From JAZDIU01 sp043804635 (GTDB taxonomy: Bacteria; Chloroflexota; Dehalococcoidia; Dehalococcoidales; UBA2162): a stretch of DNA of 33,672 nucleotides. Both the position numbers and the translations under genes were made by a program. Numbering within the stretch: position 1 is the first letter of the stretch; every line of letters starts with the position of its first letter. This document shows positions 23,399-31,190 of this stretch, piece after piece. Location of the stretch: assembly GCA_043804635.1 (NCBI GenBank), contig JAZDIU010000071.1, forward strand, positions 1 to 33,672, given 5' to 3'. A model generated the notes under the pieces. That model worked only from the letters and a program-made list of their open reading frames with translations. It had not been told where the DNA came from and did no database searches.

Positions 23399-25554
23399 GG
23401 CAGTATAATTTCTTCGGAGGAGATGGCAAGAGCGGACTGGAAGGCGGGACGGTACATCTTTTCGGTGTAGTCTCTAACCATACGGCGGGCGCAGAAGGCG
23501 GGCATAATCGAGCGAATGGCTTCTTTAACTACTTTAATCCAGCCGGAAGGAACATCCATCGTGTTGCGGTCGTAGAAAAGAGGCACAATCTCTTCTTCAA
23601 GAGTCTTGTATATCGATTCAGCATCGGCTTTATCTTGCTCGGCGGGAGATAAGCCGGGACTATCGCCGATTGCCCATCCATTGGCACCGTTGAACCCCTC
23701 ATACCACCAACCGTCACGAATACTATAGCTGGGAACGCCATTCAGAGCCGCTTTCATCCCGCTGGTGCCGCTGGCTTCCTGGAGACGACGTGGAGTATTC
23801 AGCCAGAGGTCGACTCCCTGAACGAGATAACGTGCCAGATAAATATCATAGTCTTCCACAAAGGCAATTCTTCCATGAAATGCGCGGTCACTGGCTAGAT
23901 TATATACCTGCCGGAGAAGATTCTTGGATTCGGCGTCGGCGGGGTGGGACTTTCCGGCAAAGATTATCTGGACCGGCCGCCACCGGTCAGTCAAGATTCT
24001 TTTCAGGCGTTCGACATCATAAAAAATCAGTGTAGGGCGCTTATATTCGGTAAAGCGGCGGGCAAAGCAAATCGTCAGGACATCACCGTCTAACAAAGCA
24101 CCCATCGTAAGCACTTGTTGAGCGTTTGCCTCATCCGTTGCCCATCGCTCCTGAGCGCGTTCCAGAATGGTATGGATAAGCTTTCGTCTCAGGTTTTTTC
24201 GGACAGCCCAAAGTTCATCATCCGGGATGTTCGTAACATATTTCAGCATCTCAGCATCATAATGCGTTTTTATCCAGACCGGTCCCAGATATTTTTTATA
24301 CAGTTCGAATAGCTCAGGTGCCACCCAGGTAGGCACGTGAACTCCATTAGTTACATAAGAGATAGGAACATCGGCTTCCTTGGTTCCTGGCCAGAGGTGA
24401 CTCCACATTTTTCGGGTCACTTCTCCGTGAAGCTGGCTTACTCCGTTCCGGTGCTCGGCTGTCTTTAATGCGAACACTGTCATATTGAAAGTCGGCTCGC
24501 TGTTGTTATTGCTCCAACCAAGCCTAAGAAAAGCTTCCCGCTCCATTCCCGGTATTTCCCAGTAAGAATGAAGGTATTTATCCAGGAGCGGAACCGGGAA
24601 AATATCGGTGCCGGCCGGGACCGGTGTATGGGTTGTAAAAACAGTAGACGTCCCGACTCTCCGTACTGCTTCGGCAAAGGGAGCGTGCTTCTCAACCTCC
24701 TCTCGAATACGCTCCAGCATCATAAAAGCAGTATGCCCTTCGTTCGCGTGCCAGATGACCGGCTTAACACCGAGTGCTCGTAGAACACGGACCCCGCCGA
24801 TGCCCAGGATAATCTCCTGCTGGATACGGAGTTCCTGGTCGGCTGTGTAGAGACGTGCCGATAGCTGCCGGTCCTGCGGCGGATTTTCATCGACATTGGT
24901 ATCGAGAAGGTAAATTTTAACCTGCCCTACGTTTACCTGCCACACCTGGATATATAAGGACTTGTCACCGACTCTAACCTGAAGTACTCGCCCGTCCTGT
25001 TGAGATAGACGGCGCAGGTTAATGGGTGCTTCATCGAAGTTAAGCTGGCGGTAAGTCTCCTCTTGCCAGCCGGCAGCGTTGATATGCTGGTCGAAATATC
25101 CTTGAGGATACATAAAACCCACTCCCACCAGAGGAAGCCCGGAATCACTGGCTTCTTTACACATATCGCCCGCCAAAACGCCGAGGCCACCGGCATAAAT
25201 CGGCAGCGAATCGTGAATGGCGAACTCTGCAGAGAAATAAGCAATCGGCGCGTTTGCCAGCTCAGGATACCTGGTACCAAACCAAGTGCTACTAGCCGAC
25301 ATATCAGCATCGAAAGCGGCTATTACGGAATCATACAGATTCAAAAAGGCGGGATTAGAGGCTATCGACGCCAGTTTCTTCTGGCTAATCTGATGTAACA
25401 TCTTTACCGGGTTGTGACTGGTCAAATGCCACAGAGGATAATCGAGTGCCTGAAATAGCTCACGGGCCCGGTCGTCCCAACTCCACCATAGATTATGGGC
25501 TAATTCCTCAAGCCGGCTGATACGTTCCGGTAGTTTGAATTGTCCGGTAGGCAC
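23395..25554 (-). CDS. glgP: Alpha-glucan (glycogen) phosphorylase
   Basis: This 719-aa GT35 enzyme releases glucose-1-phosphate from glycogen or maltodextrin. The N-terminal 100 residues are the DUF3417 type (ISRLEELAHNLWWSWDDRAR) seen in short bacterial and archaeal phosphorylases. SAEFAIHDSLPIYAGGLGVLAGD and WHANEGHTAFMMLERIRE follow. The pyridoxal-phosphate lysine is K601 in EASGTSGMKAALNG. No signal peptide is present. The start is a GTG at 25554 with GGAGG 6 nt upstream; a nearby ATG is out of frame. It is monocistronic here, with a terminator after it and the dispersed repeat before it. It implies glycogen storage in an otherwise acetyl-CoA-pathway organism. Confidence 0.95.
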   Translation of the reverse strand: MPTGQFKLPERISRLEELAHNLWWSWDDRARELFQALDYPLWHLTSHNPVKMLHQISQKKLASIASNPAFLNLYDSVIAAFDADMSASSTWFGTRYPELANAPIAYFSAEFAIHDSLPIYAGGLGVLAGDMCKEASDSGLPLVGVGFMYPQGYFDQHINAAGWQEETYRQLNFDEAPINLRRLSQQDGRVLQVRVGDKSLYIQVWQVNVGQVKIYLLDTNVDENPPQDRQLSARLYTADQELRIQQEIILGIGGVRVLRALGVKPVIWHANEGHTAFMMLERIREEVEKHAPFAEAVRRVGTSTVFTTHTPVPAGTDIFPVPLLDKYLHSYWEIPGMEREAFLRLGWSNNNSEPTFNMTVFALKTAEHRNGVSQLHGEVTRKMWSHLWPGTKEADVPISYVTNGVHVPTWVAPELFELYKKYLGPVWIKTHYDAEMLKYVTNIPDDELWAVRKNLRRKLIHTILERAQERWATDEANAQQVLTMGALLDGDVLTICFARRFTEYKRPTLIFYDVERLKRILTDRWRPVQIIFAGKSHPADAESKNLLRQVYNLASDRAFHGRIAFVEDYDIYLARYLVQGVDLWLNTPRRLQEASGTSGMKAALNGVPSYSIRDGWWYEGFNGANGWAIGDSPGLSPAEQDKADAESIYKTLEEEIVPLFYDRNTMDVPSGWIKVVKEAIRSIMPAFCARRMVRDYTEKMYRPAFQSALAISSEEIILP

Positions 25555-25589
25555 CCATTCCCTCCTAAGCTCTAATTATAACATAGGCA

Positions 25590-25730
25590 TAAAAATCCGA
25601 AGCACGAAATCCGAAATCCGAAACAAATCCGAATTAACCAAATTCAAATGTTCAAAACGTTTTAGTTATTTTTTATATTCGATATTAGATATTATTTAAG
25701 CTTAGAGCTTAGAATTTAGGGTTTCAATGC
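25590..25730. repeat. Dispersed AT-rich intergenic repeat, copy 2
   Basis: It starts AAAAATCCGAAGCACGAAAT and continues with CCGAAATCCGAAACAAATCC, TTCAAATGTTCAAAACG and a GATATTAGATATTATTTAAG segment. It shares order and wording with 153-220 but is longer. It fills most of the gap between glgP and the thiolase and has no open frame. Confidence 0.6.
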
Positions 25731-25742
25731 GGTTTGCATTGA
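25724..25742. promoter_or_regulatory. Operator-like inverted repeat at the thiolase promoter
   Basis: TCAATGC (25724-25730) and GCATTGA (25736-25742) are perfect 7-bp arms around GGTTT. The repeat overlaps the -35 region of the thiolase promoter, the usual place for a repressor site. The cognate regulator is not in the window. Confidence 0.4.
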
Positions 25743-25762
25743 CTTTATAGTGCCTTTATAAT
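25734..25762 (+). promoter_or_regulatory. Candidate promoter of the thiolase gene
   Basis: A perfect -10 TATAAT (25757-25762) stands 17 nt after TTGCAT (25734-25739), a weak -35. A weak -35 under an operator-like repeat would fit regulated expression. Confidence 0.5.
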
Positions 25763-25803
25763 AATTGGGTTCAGTCTGATATTTCTTAAAAAGGAGAGAC
25801 TAA

Positions 25804-27012
25804 GTGAGAGACGTTGTTATTATCGGTGTAAATATGACCAAGTTCGGCAAATTCCCCGACCGGAGTATGAAATCCCTGGCGAGGGAAGCTGTTGAAGGAG
25901 CTTTGAAAGACGCCGGAGTTTCTAAAGAAGCCATCCAGATTGCTTCGGTCGGTAATTGCGTTTGGGGACTAATCGGGGGTCAGGAAGGAATTCGCGGACA
26001 GGTTGTTTTGAGAGATATGGGAATCGGCGGTATGCCGGTAATTAACGTCGAAAATGCCTGTGCTTCGGCATCGACGGCTCTTCATGTCGTCTGGTCTATG
26101 ATTGCTGGCGGAATGTATGACGTCGGGCTGGCAGTAGGGATGGAAAAGCTGATTACGGACGACCCCGAAGTGGGTATCCGCAGTTACCTGGCTCAAACAG
26201 ACGTAGAAGAAACGACGAAGATTCTTGACAGATATGTTGATAAAAGCGGCACACGGCGTTCGATTTTTATGGACATCTATGCCAAGGCGGCGGTGAAGCA
26301 CATGAAAAAATTCGGGACTACCCAGAGACAACTGGCGGCCGTCAGCTCTAAAAACCATTTCCATAGTACTCTGAATCCCTATGCTATGTACCAAAAGCCG
26401 TTTAGTGTCGAAGAAATTCTTCAAGCCAGGGAAGTAGTTTATCCCCTTACTCAGCCGATGTGTTCGCCGATGTCGGATGGCGCGGCGGCCGCCATAATTT
26501 GCAGCGCTAATTACGCAAAGAAAATCGGCGCGTCTAAACCTATTAAGATTCTGGCTTCAATGATTAGTTCCGGAAAAGACCGACTTGAAGAAGAGGAAGA
26601 CATCGATAGGCGGGAAGCCCGGAAGATGTATGCAACGGCCGGAGTCGGTCCGGAAGATATTGATGTAGCCGAAGTTCATGATGCCACCGCCTTTGCTGAG
26701 ATTCATATCATCGAATCTATGGGATTGTGTCCGGAAGGAGAAGGTGGTCCTTTCTCAGAAGCCGGCAATACGCGTTTGGGCGGCAAAATACCGGTGAATG
26801 TGAGCGGCGGGCTGGAATCGAAAGGACACCCTATCGGGGCTACAGGGCTCGGACAGACTGCCGAGATAGTCTGGCAGCTAAGAGGTGAGGCGGGTGCACG
26901 GCAGGTCAAAGGCGCCAAGACTGGCCTCGTCCACAACGGTGGGGGAAGAATTATCAGAGAGGACGCTCCTACCGAACGAGCGGCCCTCAGCCTGCACATC
27001 TTACAGAGATAA
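25804..27012 (+). CDS. SCP2-type thiolase family protein
   Basis: This 402-aa protein is a thiolase of the sterol-carrier-protein X type, which cleaves or forms 3-ketoacyl-CoA. The nucleophile is C86 in ENACASAS. HDATAFAE and GGLESKGHPIGATG follow, and VHNGGGR near the end replaces the C-x-G motif of classical acetyl-CoA acetyltransferases. The substrate is unknown: fatty-acyl, aromatic or branched CoA esters are all seen in this group. The start is a GTG at 25804 with AAGGAGAG upstream. The small OB-fold/zinc (DUF35) protein that often accompanies this thiolase type is absent from the window. The gene is alone on the plus strand, between a palindromic operator and a strong terminator. Confidence 0.85.
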   Translation: MRDVVIIGVNMTKFGKFPDRSMKSLAREAVEGALKDAGVSKEAIQIASVGNCVWGLIGGQEGIRGQVVLRDMGIGGMPVINVENACASASTALHVVWSMIAGGMYDVGLAVGMEKLITDDPEVGIRSYLAQTDVEETTKILDRYVDKSGTRRSIFMDIYAKAAVKHMKKFGTTQRQLAAVSSKNHFHSTLNPYAMYQKPFSVEEILQAREVVYPLTQPMCSPMSDGAAAAIICSANYAKKIGASKPIKILASMISSGKDRLEEEEDIDRREARKMYATAGVGPEDIDVAEVHDATAFAEIHIIESMGLCPEGEGGPFSEAGNTRLGGKIPVNVSGGLESKGHPIGATGLGQTAEIVWQLRGEAGARQVKGAKTGLVHNGGGRIIREDAPTERAALSLHILQR

Positions 27013-27027
27013 AATAACTCAAGAAGA

Positions 27028-27061
27028 ACTAAAAGAGGGGGCGTACGCCCCCTCTTTTAGT
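27028..27061. terminator. Bidirectional intrinsic terminator (perfect 34-bp palindrome)
   Basis: The 17-nt arm ACTAAAAGAGGGGGCGT is followed at once by its exact reverse complement, centred between 27044 and 27045. GC-rich in the middle with A/T runs at both ends, it can stop transcription of both the thiolase and the convergent flavoprotein operon. Confidence 0.85.
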
Positions 27062-27080
27062 TTCGAACGGCTTTCTCCTT

Positions 27081-28628
27081 TTACTTCTTCGCAACGAATT
27101 TGGCGGCGGCTTCTCCAGCAATGCGTCCGGAGTTAAGCGCAAAGCCGAACATACTGCCGGTCAGAACGAAGCAATAAGTTTCCGATTGCCAGCCGCCGCA
27201 ACAAACGCCAGCCGCATAAAGTCCGGGAATCGGCTTATCCTGATTGTCCAGGACTTCCATATGGTGATTAATCTTAATGCCGCCGATAGTATCCGGGAAA
27301 TGAGAGTAGCATCTCAGTGCGTAGAAGGGCGGGGTACGTATCGGCACCAGGAACCGGCGGTCTTTAGCAAAAATCGCATCGTGGCCGTGGTCGCAGAAAG
27401 AATTGTATTCGTCGACGGTTGCCTTCAGAGTAGCGGGAGCAACACCAATCCATTTAGCAATGTCCGCCCAAGAACTGGAAATTTTAACCTTTCCCTTGGC
27501 TGCCTCTAATTCGAGCTGCCTGGGTAATTCGGTCCACTGGGTCCCGGCTTCATTAAACCCGTAAACTACATTGGCGGCAGCTTTGAGTTCTTTTTCCTCT
27601 ATATCGACCCACTTCGCTCCGCCGGCTTCGGTCTTCTGGGCTTTACTACTCATAATCCCGGCAATAGTCCCTTCGGCTCCGGTAAGGTTCTCCTTTATGA
27701 TGGCATCAAGCATTTTCTGATCGATGATAGTATAAGAGACCTTACCCGGTTGCTTTTCTACGACGTTGCCCCGTAAACCCATATCGAAGGCGACACATTC
27801 ATCGCAATACCGTTCGCCATTTCTATTAATCCAAATGGTGTCGGGTCGCCGATTCATCAGATTGATTAGCCTGGTCCCGGGGAAGCGGGCGCCCCAGGTG
27901 TGAAGTATGCCCAGACTTTCCGTAGCTGCCCCGGCATCGATAGCCATTTCGAGTCCGTCTCCGGTAAGCTCTTTTAACCCGATGTAGAGAGTCTCTTCGC
28001 CATAATTAGGATAATATTTCTTCAATAGCTTCTTGTTAGCGCCATAGCCGCCGGTAGCGATGATAACACTCTTAGCCTCGATTTTGAGATTGCCCTCCTT
28101 GGTGGTCGCTTGAACCCCGGTTACATTTCCTTTATCATCCCTCAAGATTTTGTTGACGGCGCAATCACAAATCACCTTCACGCCCATTCTTTCACAATCC
28201 TTCATTAGTGGTTTAAGGACTGTGGCACCAAGGATGCGATGGAAAGTCCGGATAGCATATTTGGGGTTCATTACGGGTATGTATTCGAAATTGACCCCTT
28301 TTTCTTCGAGCCAACGAATCGTATCGCCCGATATATCTATATAGGCACGGAGAATTCTAGGATTGATTGTCCAGTGATGGAAATCCATACCCAACTGAAA
28401 GAGCGTATCCTTCGGAGCATCAATCATCCGGCGCTTTTGAGCCGGACTATCGGCAGCAAAAATACCCGCCGCCATCGCCGAGTTACCACCAATGGCGCGC
28501 CGCTTTTCCAACACAATTATCTTACCTTTAGCACCTTTTTCTGCTGCCTGTACGGCAGCGGCGATACCAGCCCCACCTCCGCCAATGATAACAATGCCAG
28601 TTTTTAAGGTTTCGGTTTTCGGGCTCAC
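27081..28628 (-). CDS. FAD-dependent oxidoreductase (fumarate reductase/KSTD-like flavoprotein)
   Basis: This 515-aa protein has an N-terminal FAD Rossmann motif (VIIGGGGAGIAAA near 13-25), LEKRRAIGGNSAMAAG, SVIIATGGYGANKKLL and a C-terminal TIGGIKINHH...GLYAAGVCCGG, as in the FAD_binding_2 family. Fumarate reductases end with HGxNRLGG, whose Arg is the proton donor. Here the region reads GWQSETYCFVLTGS then GFALNSGRIAG, so the usual Arg is missing and the substrate is unlikely to be fumarate. There is no Tat or Sec signal, heme domain or FMN domain. The start is a GTG at 28628 with AGGAGA upstream. It is the second gene of an operon, 47 nt after the Cys-rich protein gene, which may be its partner. 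Confidence 0.85.
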   Translation of the reverse strand: MSPKTETLKTGIVIIGGGGAGIAAAVQAAEKGAKGKIIVLEKRRAIGGNSAMAAGIFAADSPAQKRRMIDAPKDTLFQLGMDFHHWTINPRILRAYIDISGDTIRWLEEKGVNFEYIPVMNPKYAIRTFHRILGATVLKPLMKDCERMGVKVICDCAVNKILRDDKGNVTGVQATTKEGNLKIEAKSVIIATGGYGANKKLLKKYYPNYGEETLYIGLKELTGDGLEMAIDAGAATESLGILHTWGARFPGTRLINLMNRRPDTIWINRNGERYCDECVAFDMGLRGNVVEKQPGKVSYTIIDQKMLDAIIKENLTGAEGTIAGIMSSKAQKTEAGGAKWVDIEEKELKAAANVVYGFNEAGTQWTELPRQLELEAAKGKVKISSSWADIAKWIGVAPATLKATVDEYNSFCDHGHDAIFAKDRRFLVPIRTPPFYALRCYSHFPDTIGGIKINHHMEVLDNQDKPIPGLYAAGVCCGGWQSETYCFVLTGSMFGFALNSGRIAGEAAAKFVAKK

Positions 28629-28675
28629 AACATATCTCCTTTTGTTTGTTATCGTTAACAGTAGTTAATTAAGAA

Positions 28676-30277
28676 CTACTTCTTCGACTTTGGCGGCTTA
28701 ACCGCGCCAATCTCCTTGTAGAATTTTTCAGGAACATCATCCAGGTCTTTATAGAAATACCAGCGGCAGTTCGGGTTTCCGGGTTTTTGATGGTCAATCA
28801 CAGTAGTTAGATATCCGGTCCGAGCTATAGTTGCCATCGAGAAATGGACGCAGCACCGGGTACAATAATGCTGAATCCCGACTTTACCCCAGGCTACTGG
28901 ATTGGCTTCTGTAGTCACTGCGAAATTCCAGGGTGATTCCGTAAGGGGTCCTCGTTCCAATGAAGGCACCGAAAGCTTGAACTCTTTAGCTACGTCTAAT
29001 GCAGCTTTATCCAGCTTAATACTCAACAAAGAACGTCCACCACTGCCGCAGGGATTCATCTCCATTACAATCCTGTCCGGCTCATCGATGATTTTCACCG
29101 AGCTTCCATCGGGACCGCAGCGGTCTCCTCTCGCCCAGACGGCGGCTTTCCGGACACGCTCTTCGGCGCTGGGAATTTGTGACTTCGTTGGTTTCGGTTC
29201 GTCGGGGAGAAGCGTTGGCTCCATAGAATTGTAAATCGACCTGAGAATATGGTACAGCTCATTATAACCATACTTTCTCACGAGGATGTCGAACCATCCC
29301 CAATTCCACCGGACACGGGTGAACTGCTGGACTTCCCTCTCGGCGTTCAAAGTGGTTACGAGATTCAGTGCCTCTTCCTTATCTCCGGCATCGATAGCTC
29401 TCTTCAAAAGTGTGACGGTATTGATACACATACGGCCAAGCTCGTCCGAATGCGTCACTTTCAGTATTTTGGTTGTGTCTTTGAATTTAGGTATGGGCTT
29501 GGCTGACTTCGGTTTCTTGAAACCGAGCCTGGCATAGTACTTTTCAGGAATCCAGTCGACATCCTTGTAACAAATGTACGGACACGGATCCCACGGATTT
29601 TCGGGATAGGCGACAATCCACTGTCCTAGATATCCCGTCTGCTCGACATCCATAATTTCGTGCAGGATGAAGCAGTGAATACAATAGCCGGTTACGCCCG
29701 TCTTACCTTCCGTCCACCAGTGCGGCGCCCGGTTACACGCGAAATTGTAGGGAGCTTCGGTATAGGGCCGGGTCCCGGTAAGCGGGTCGCCTCGCCGCGT
29801 ACGGCCGCCGGAATAGCACGGGTCCCAGAGAATTTCATATCTATCTTCATATTCATTAATGACGAACCCGCCGGTCCCCTCGTTTTTACCCATCCGGTGG
29901 AGCCTCACCATCCGCCAAACATGGTCCTCCATAGCGAAGTCGTAGGGATTCAAATCCCTCTTTCCTATCCAAACAGGACCCTTCTTCCCGTAGTATTTGT
30001 AAAGCATTTCACGGTAAGGTTCATAGAGAGTATCTTCTCCATAGTTGGTCATCCAGAATGACGGGATGCCACCGCACAGGTCGTTGTTAACATCGTAGAC
30101 TAGCTTAATTTCCCAGTCCCAGAGGTAATCAGTGAGGTCTTTGGCAAGCTGGTTTTTCCCTTCTTTAATTGCATCTCTGAGCAGTTCGTAAGTAGAGACG
30201 CCGATATTATCTATCGGGTCCTGCCTTTCCCATCTGCGCCCCTTAACTAACTTGACTTTGTCCAGTCGCTTGGTCAT
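28676..30277 (-). CDS. Unrecognised Cys-rich protein with an internal duplication
   Basis: I do not recognise this 533-aa protein. It is two diverged copies of one unit. Each unit has a helical part (ELLRDAIKEGKNQLAKDL at 31-48; TLLKRAIDAGDKEEALNL at 289-306) and a Cys-rich part. Shared motifs are DPCYSGGR (152-159) with NPCGSGGR (408-415); APYNFA with SPWNFA; YCIHCF (198-203) with YCTRCC (471-476); TGYL (215-218; 487-490); and YKDVDWIPEKYY (237-248) with YKDLDDVPEKFY (509-520). The paired CxxC motifs and the PC-GSGGR loop suggest metal or thiol chemistry at two similar sites. There is no signal peptide and no membrane segment. AGGAGG precedes the ATG, a strong promoter lies upstream, and the downstream flavoprotein is in the same operon. 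Confidence 0.85.
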   Translation of the reverse strand: MTKRLDKVKLVKGRRWERQDPIDNIGVSTYELLRDAIKEGKNQLAKDLTDYLWDWEIKLVYDVNNDLCGGIPSFWMTNYGEDTLYEPYREMLYKYYGKKGPVWIGKRDLNPYDFAMEDHVWRMVRLHRMGKNEGTGGFVINEYEDRYEILWDPCYSGGRTRRGDPLTGTRPYTEAPYNFACNRAPHWWTEGKTGVTGYCIHCFILHEIMDVEQTGYLGQWIVAYPENPWDPCPYICYKDVDWIPEKYYARLGFKKPKSAKPIPKFKDTTKILKVTHSDELGRMCINTVTLLKRAIDAGDKEEALNLVTTLNAEREVQQFTRVRWNWGWFDILVRKYGYNELYHILRSIYNSMEPTLLPDEPKPTKSQIPSAEERVRKAAVWARGDRCGPDGSSVKIIDEPDRIVMEMNPCGSGGRSLLSIKLDKAALDVAKEFKLSVPSLERGPLTESPWNFAVTTEANPVAWGKVGIQHYCTRCCVHFSMATIARTGYLTTVIDHQKPGNPNCRWYFYKDLDDVPEKFYKEIGAVKPPKSKK

Positions 30278-30315
30278 TTACGCCTCCTTCTTTTTAGTCA
30301 CGTTTTTCGCTCAAA

Positions 30316-30344
30316 ATGATACACCCCACTATACTTATTGTCAA
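30316..30344 (-). promoter_or_regulatory. Promoter of the Cys-rich protein/flavoprotein operon
   Basis: On the minus strand a perfect TTGACA (30344-30339), a 17-nt spacer and TATCAT (30321-30316) lie about 40 nt before the ATG at 30277. Transcription should start near 30309. No operator-like repeat was noticed next to it. Confidence 0.7.
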
Positions 30345-30464
30345 CACATTTTGAGGCTCGATTATTAAATCTATGGTAAAATTATGAAAAGGGTTTAAAT
30401 AGCTGTTTAATAGTTCAGCAACAATGTGGCAAAATATCAATGTTTATTTCCATATGTAATAGCA

Positions 30465-30494
30465 TTTACTAACTAACCTGAATTGCGTTATGAT
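30465..30494 (+). promoter_or_regulatory. Candidate promoter of hisH-hisF
   Basis: TTTACT (30465-30470), an 18-nt spacer and TATGAT (30489-30494) lie about 80 nt before the GTG of hisH. The match is moderate. No leader peptide rich in His codons was seen in the space between. Confidence 0.4.
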
Positions 30495-30574
30495 GTAAAT
30501 ATACGGCAAGTTACTTCCGTAATCCAACATAGCATATTAAGACGAAATGACTGTAATAGGAGACAAAAGGCAAA

Positions 30575-31189
30575 GTGATTGCGATAATAGATTACGGCGC
30601 CGGGAATCTAAGGAGCGTAGTTAATGCTATAAGCCAACTGGGCTACACGGCTAAAGTAACCAGCAGCGCCCGCCAGCTACTGTCAGCTAAGGCGGTAATT
30701 TTGCCGGGAGTAGGCGCTGCCGGCGATACAATGGCTAACCTGAATAAACTGGAACTGTCCGACCCGATTCGAAAATACGTTGCGGAAGGTCACCCTTTCT
30801 TAGGCGTCTGCATCGGACTCCAAGTTTTATTTACCGGTACTGAAGAGGGCGGCTGGCACGAGTGCCTGGACATCATTAAAGGCGCGGTTCGGCGGCTCCC
30901 AGGCGGACTAAAGGTACCTCATATGGGATGGAACCAGGTAAAGCAGAGGGTGTCTCACCCAATTTTCAACGGCATACCGGACAATGCCAACTTCTATTTC
31001 GTACACAGTTATCATGCCCTGCCGGAAGACGAGTCACTGATTGCCGGTGAAACCGATTACGGGACCTCAATATGCAGTCTCATTGCTAAGGATAACCTTG
31101 TCGCCACGCAGTTTCACCCCGAAAAGAGCGGCGAGGTAGGACTCAAAATTTATGACAACTTCTTCAAGATGGCTCAGGGAGCAAGATAA
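30575..31189 (+). CDS. hisH: Imidazole glycerol phosphate synthase, glutaminase subunit
   Basis: This 204-aa class I glutamine amidotransferase supplies ammonia to HisF for the fifth step of histidine synthesis. The triad is C79 (GVCIGLQ), H181 and E183 (QFHPEKSG); the oxyanion loop LPGVGA is at 43-48. The start is a GTG at 30575, which gives the usual MIAIIDYGAGNLRSV start; AAAAGG lies before it. It is followed by hisF after one base. Other his genes are not in the window. Confidence 0.95.
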   Translation: MIAIIDYGAGNLRSVVNAISQLGYTAKVTSSARQLLSAKAVILPGVGAAGDTMANLNKLELSDPIRKYVAEGHPFLGVCIGLQVLFTGTEEGGWHECLDIIKGAVRRLPGGLKVPHMGWNQVKQRVSHPIFNGIPDNANFYFVHSYHALPEDESLIAGETDYGTSICSLIAKDNLVATQFHPEKSGEVGLKIYDNFFKMAQGAR

Positions 31190-31190
31190 A

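Noticed and set aside
31152..31190. Longer hisF frame starting inside hisH
   Set aside because: The canonical HisF N-terminus starts at the ATG at 31191; the extra 13 residues come from another frame of hisH.
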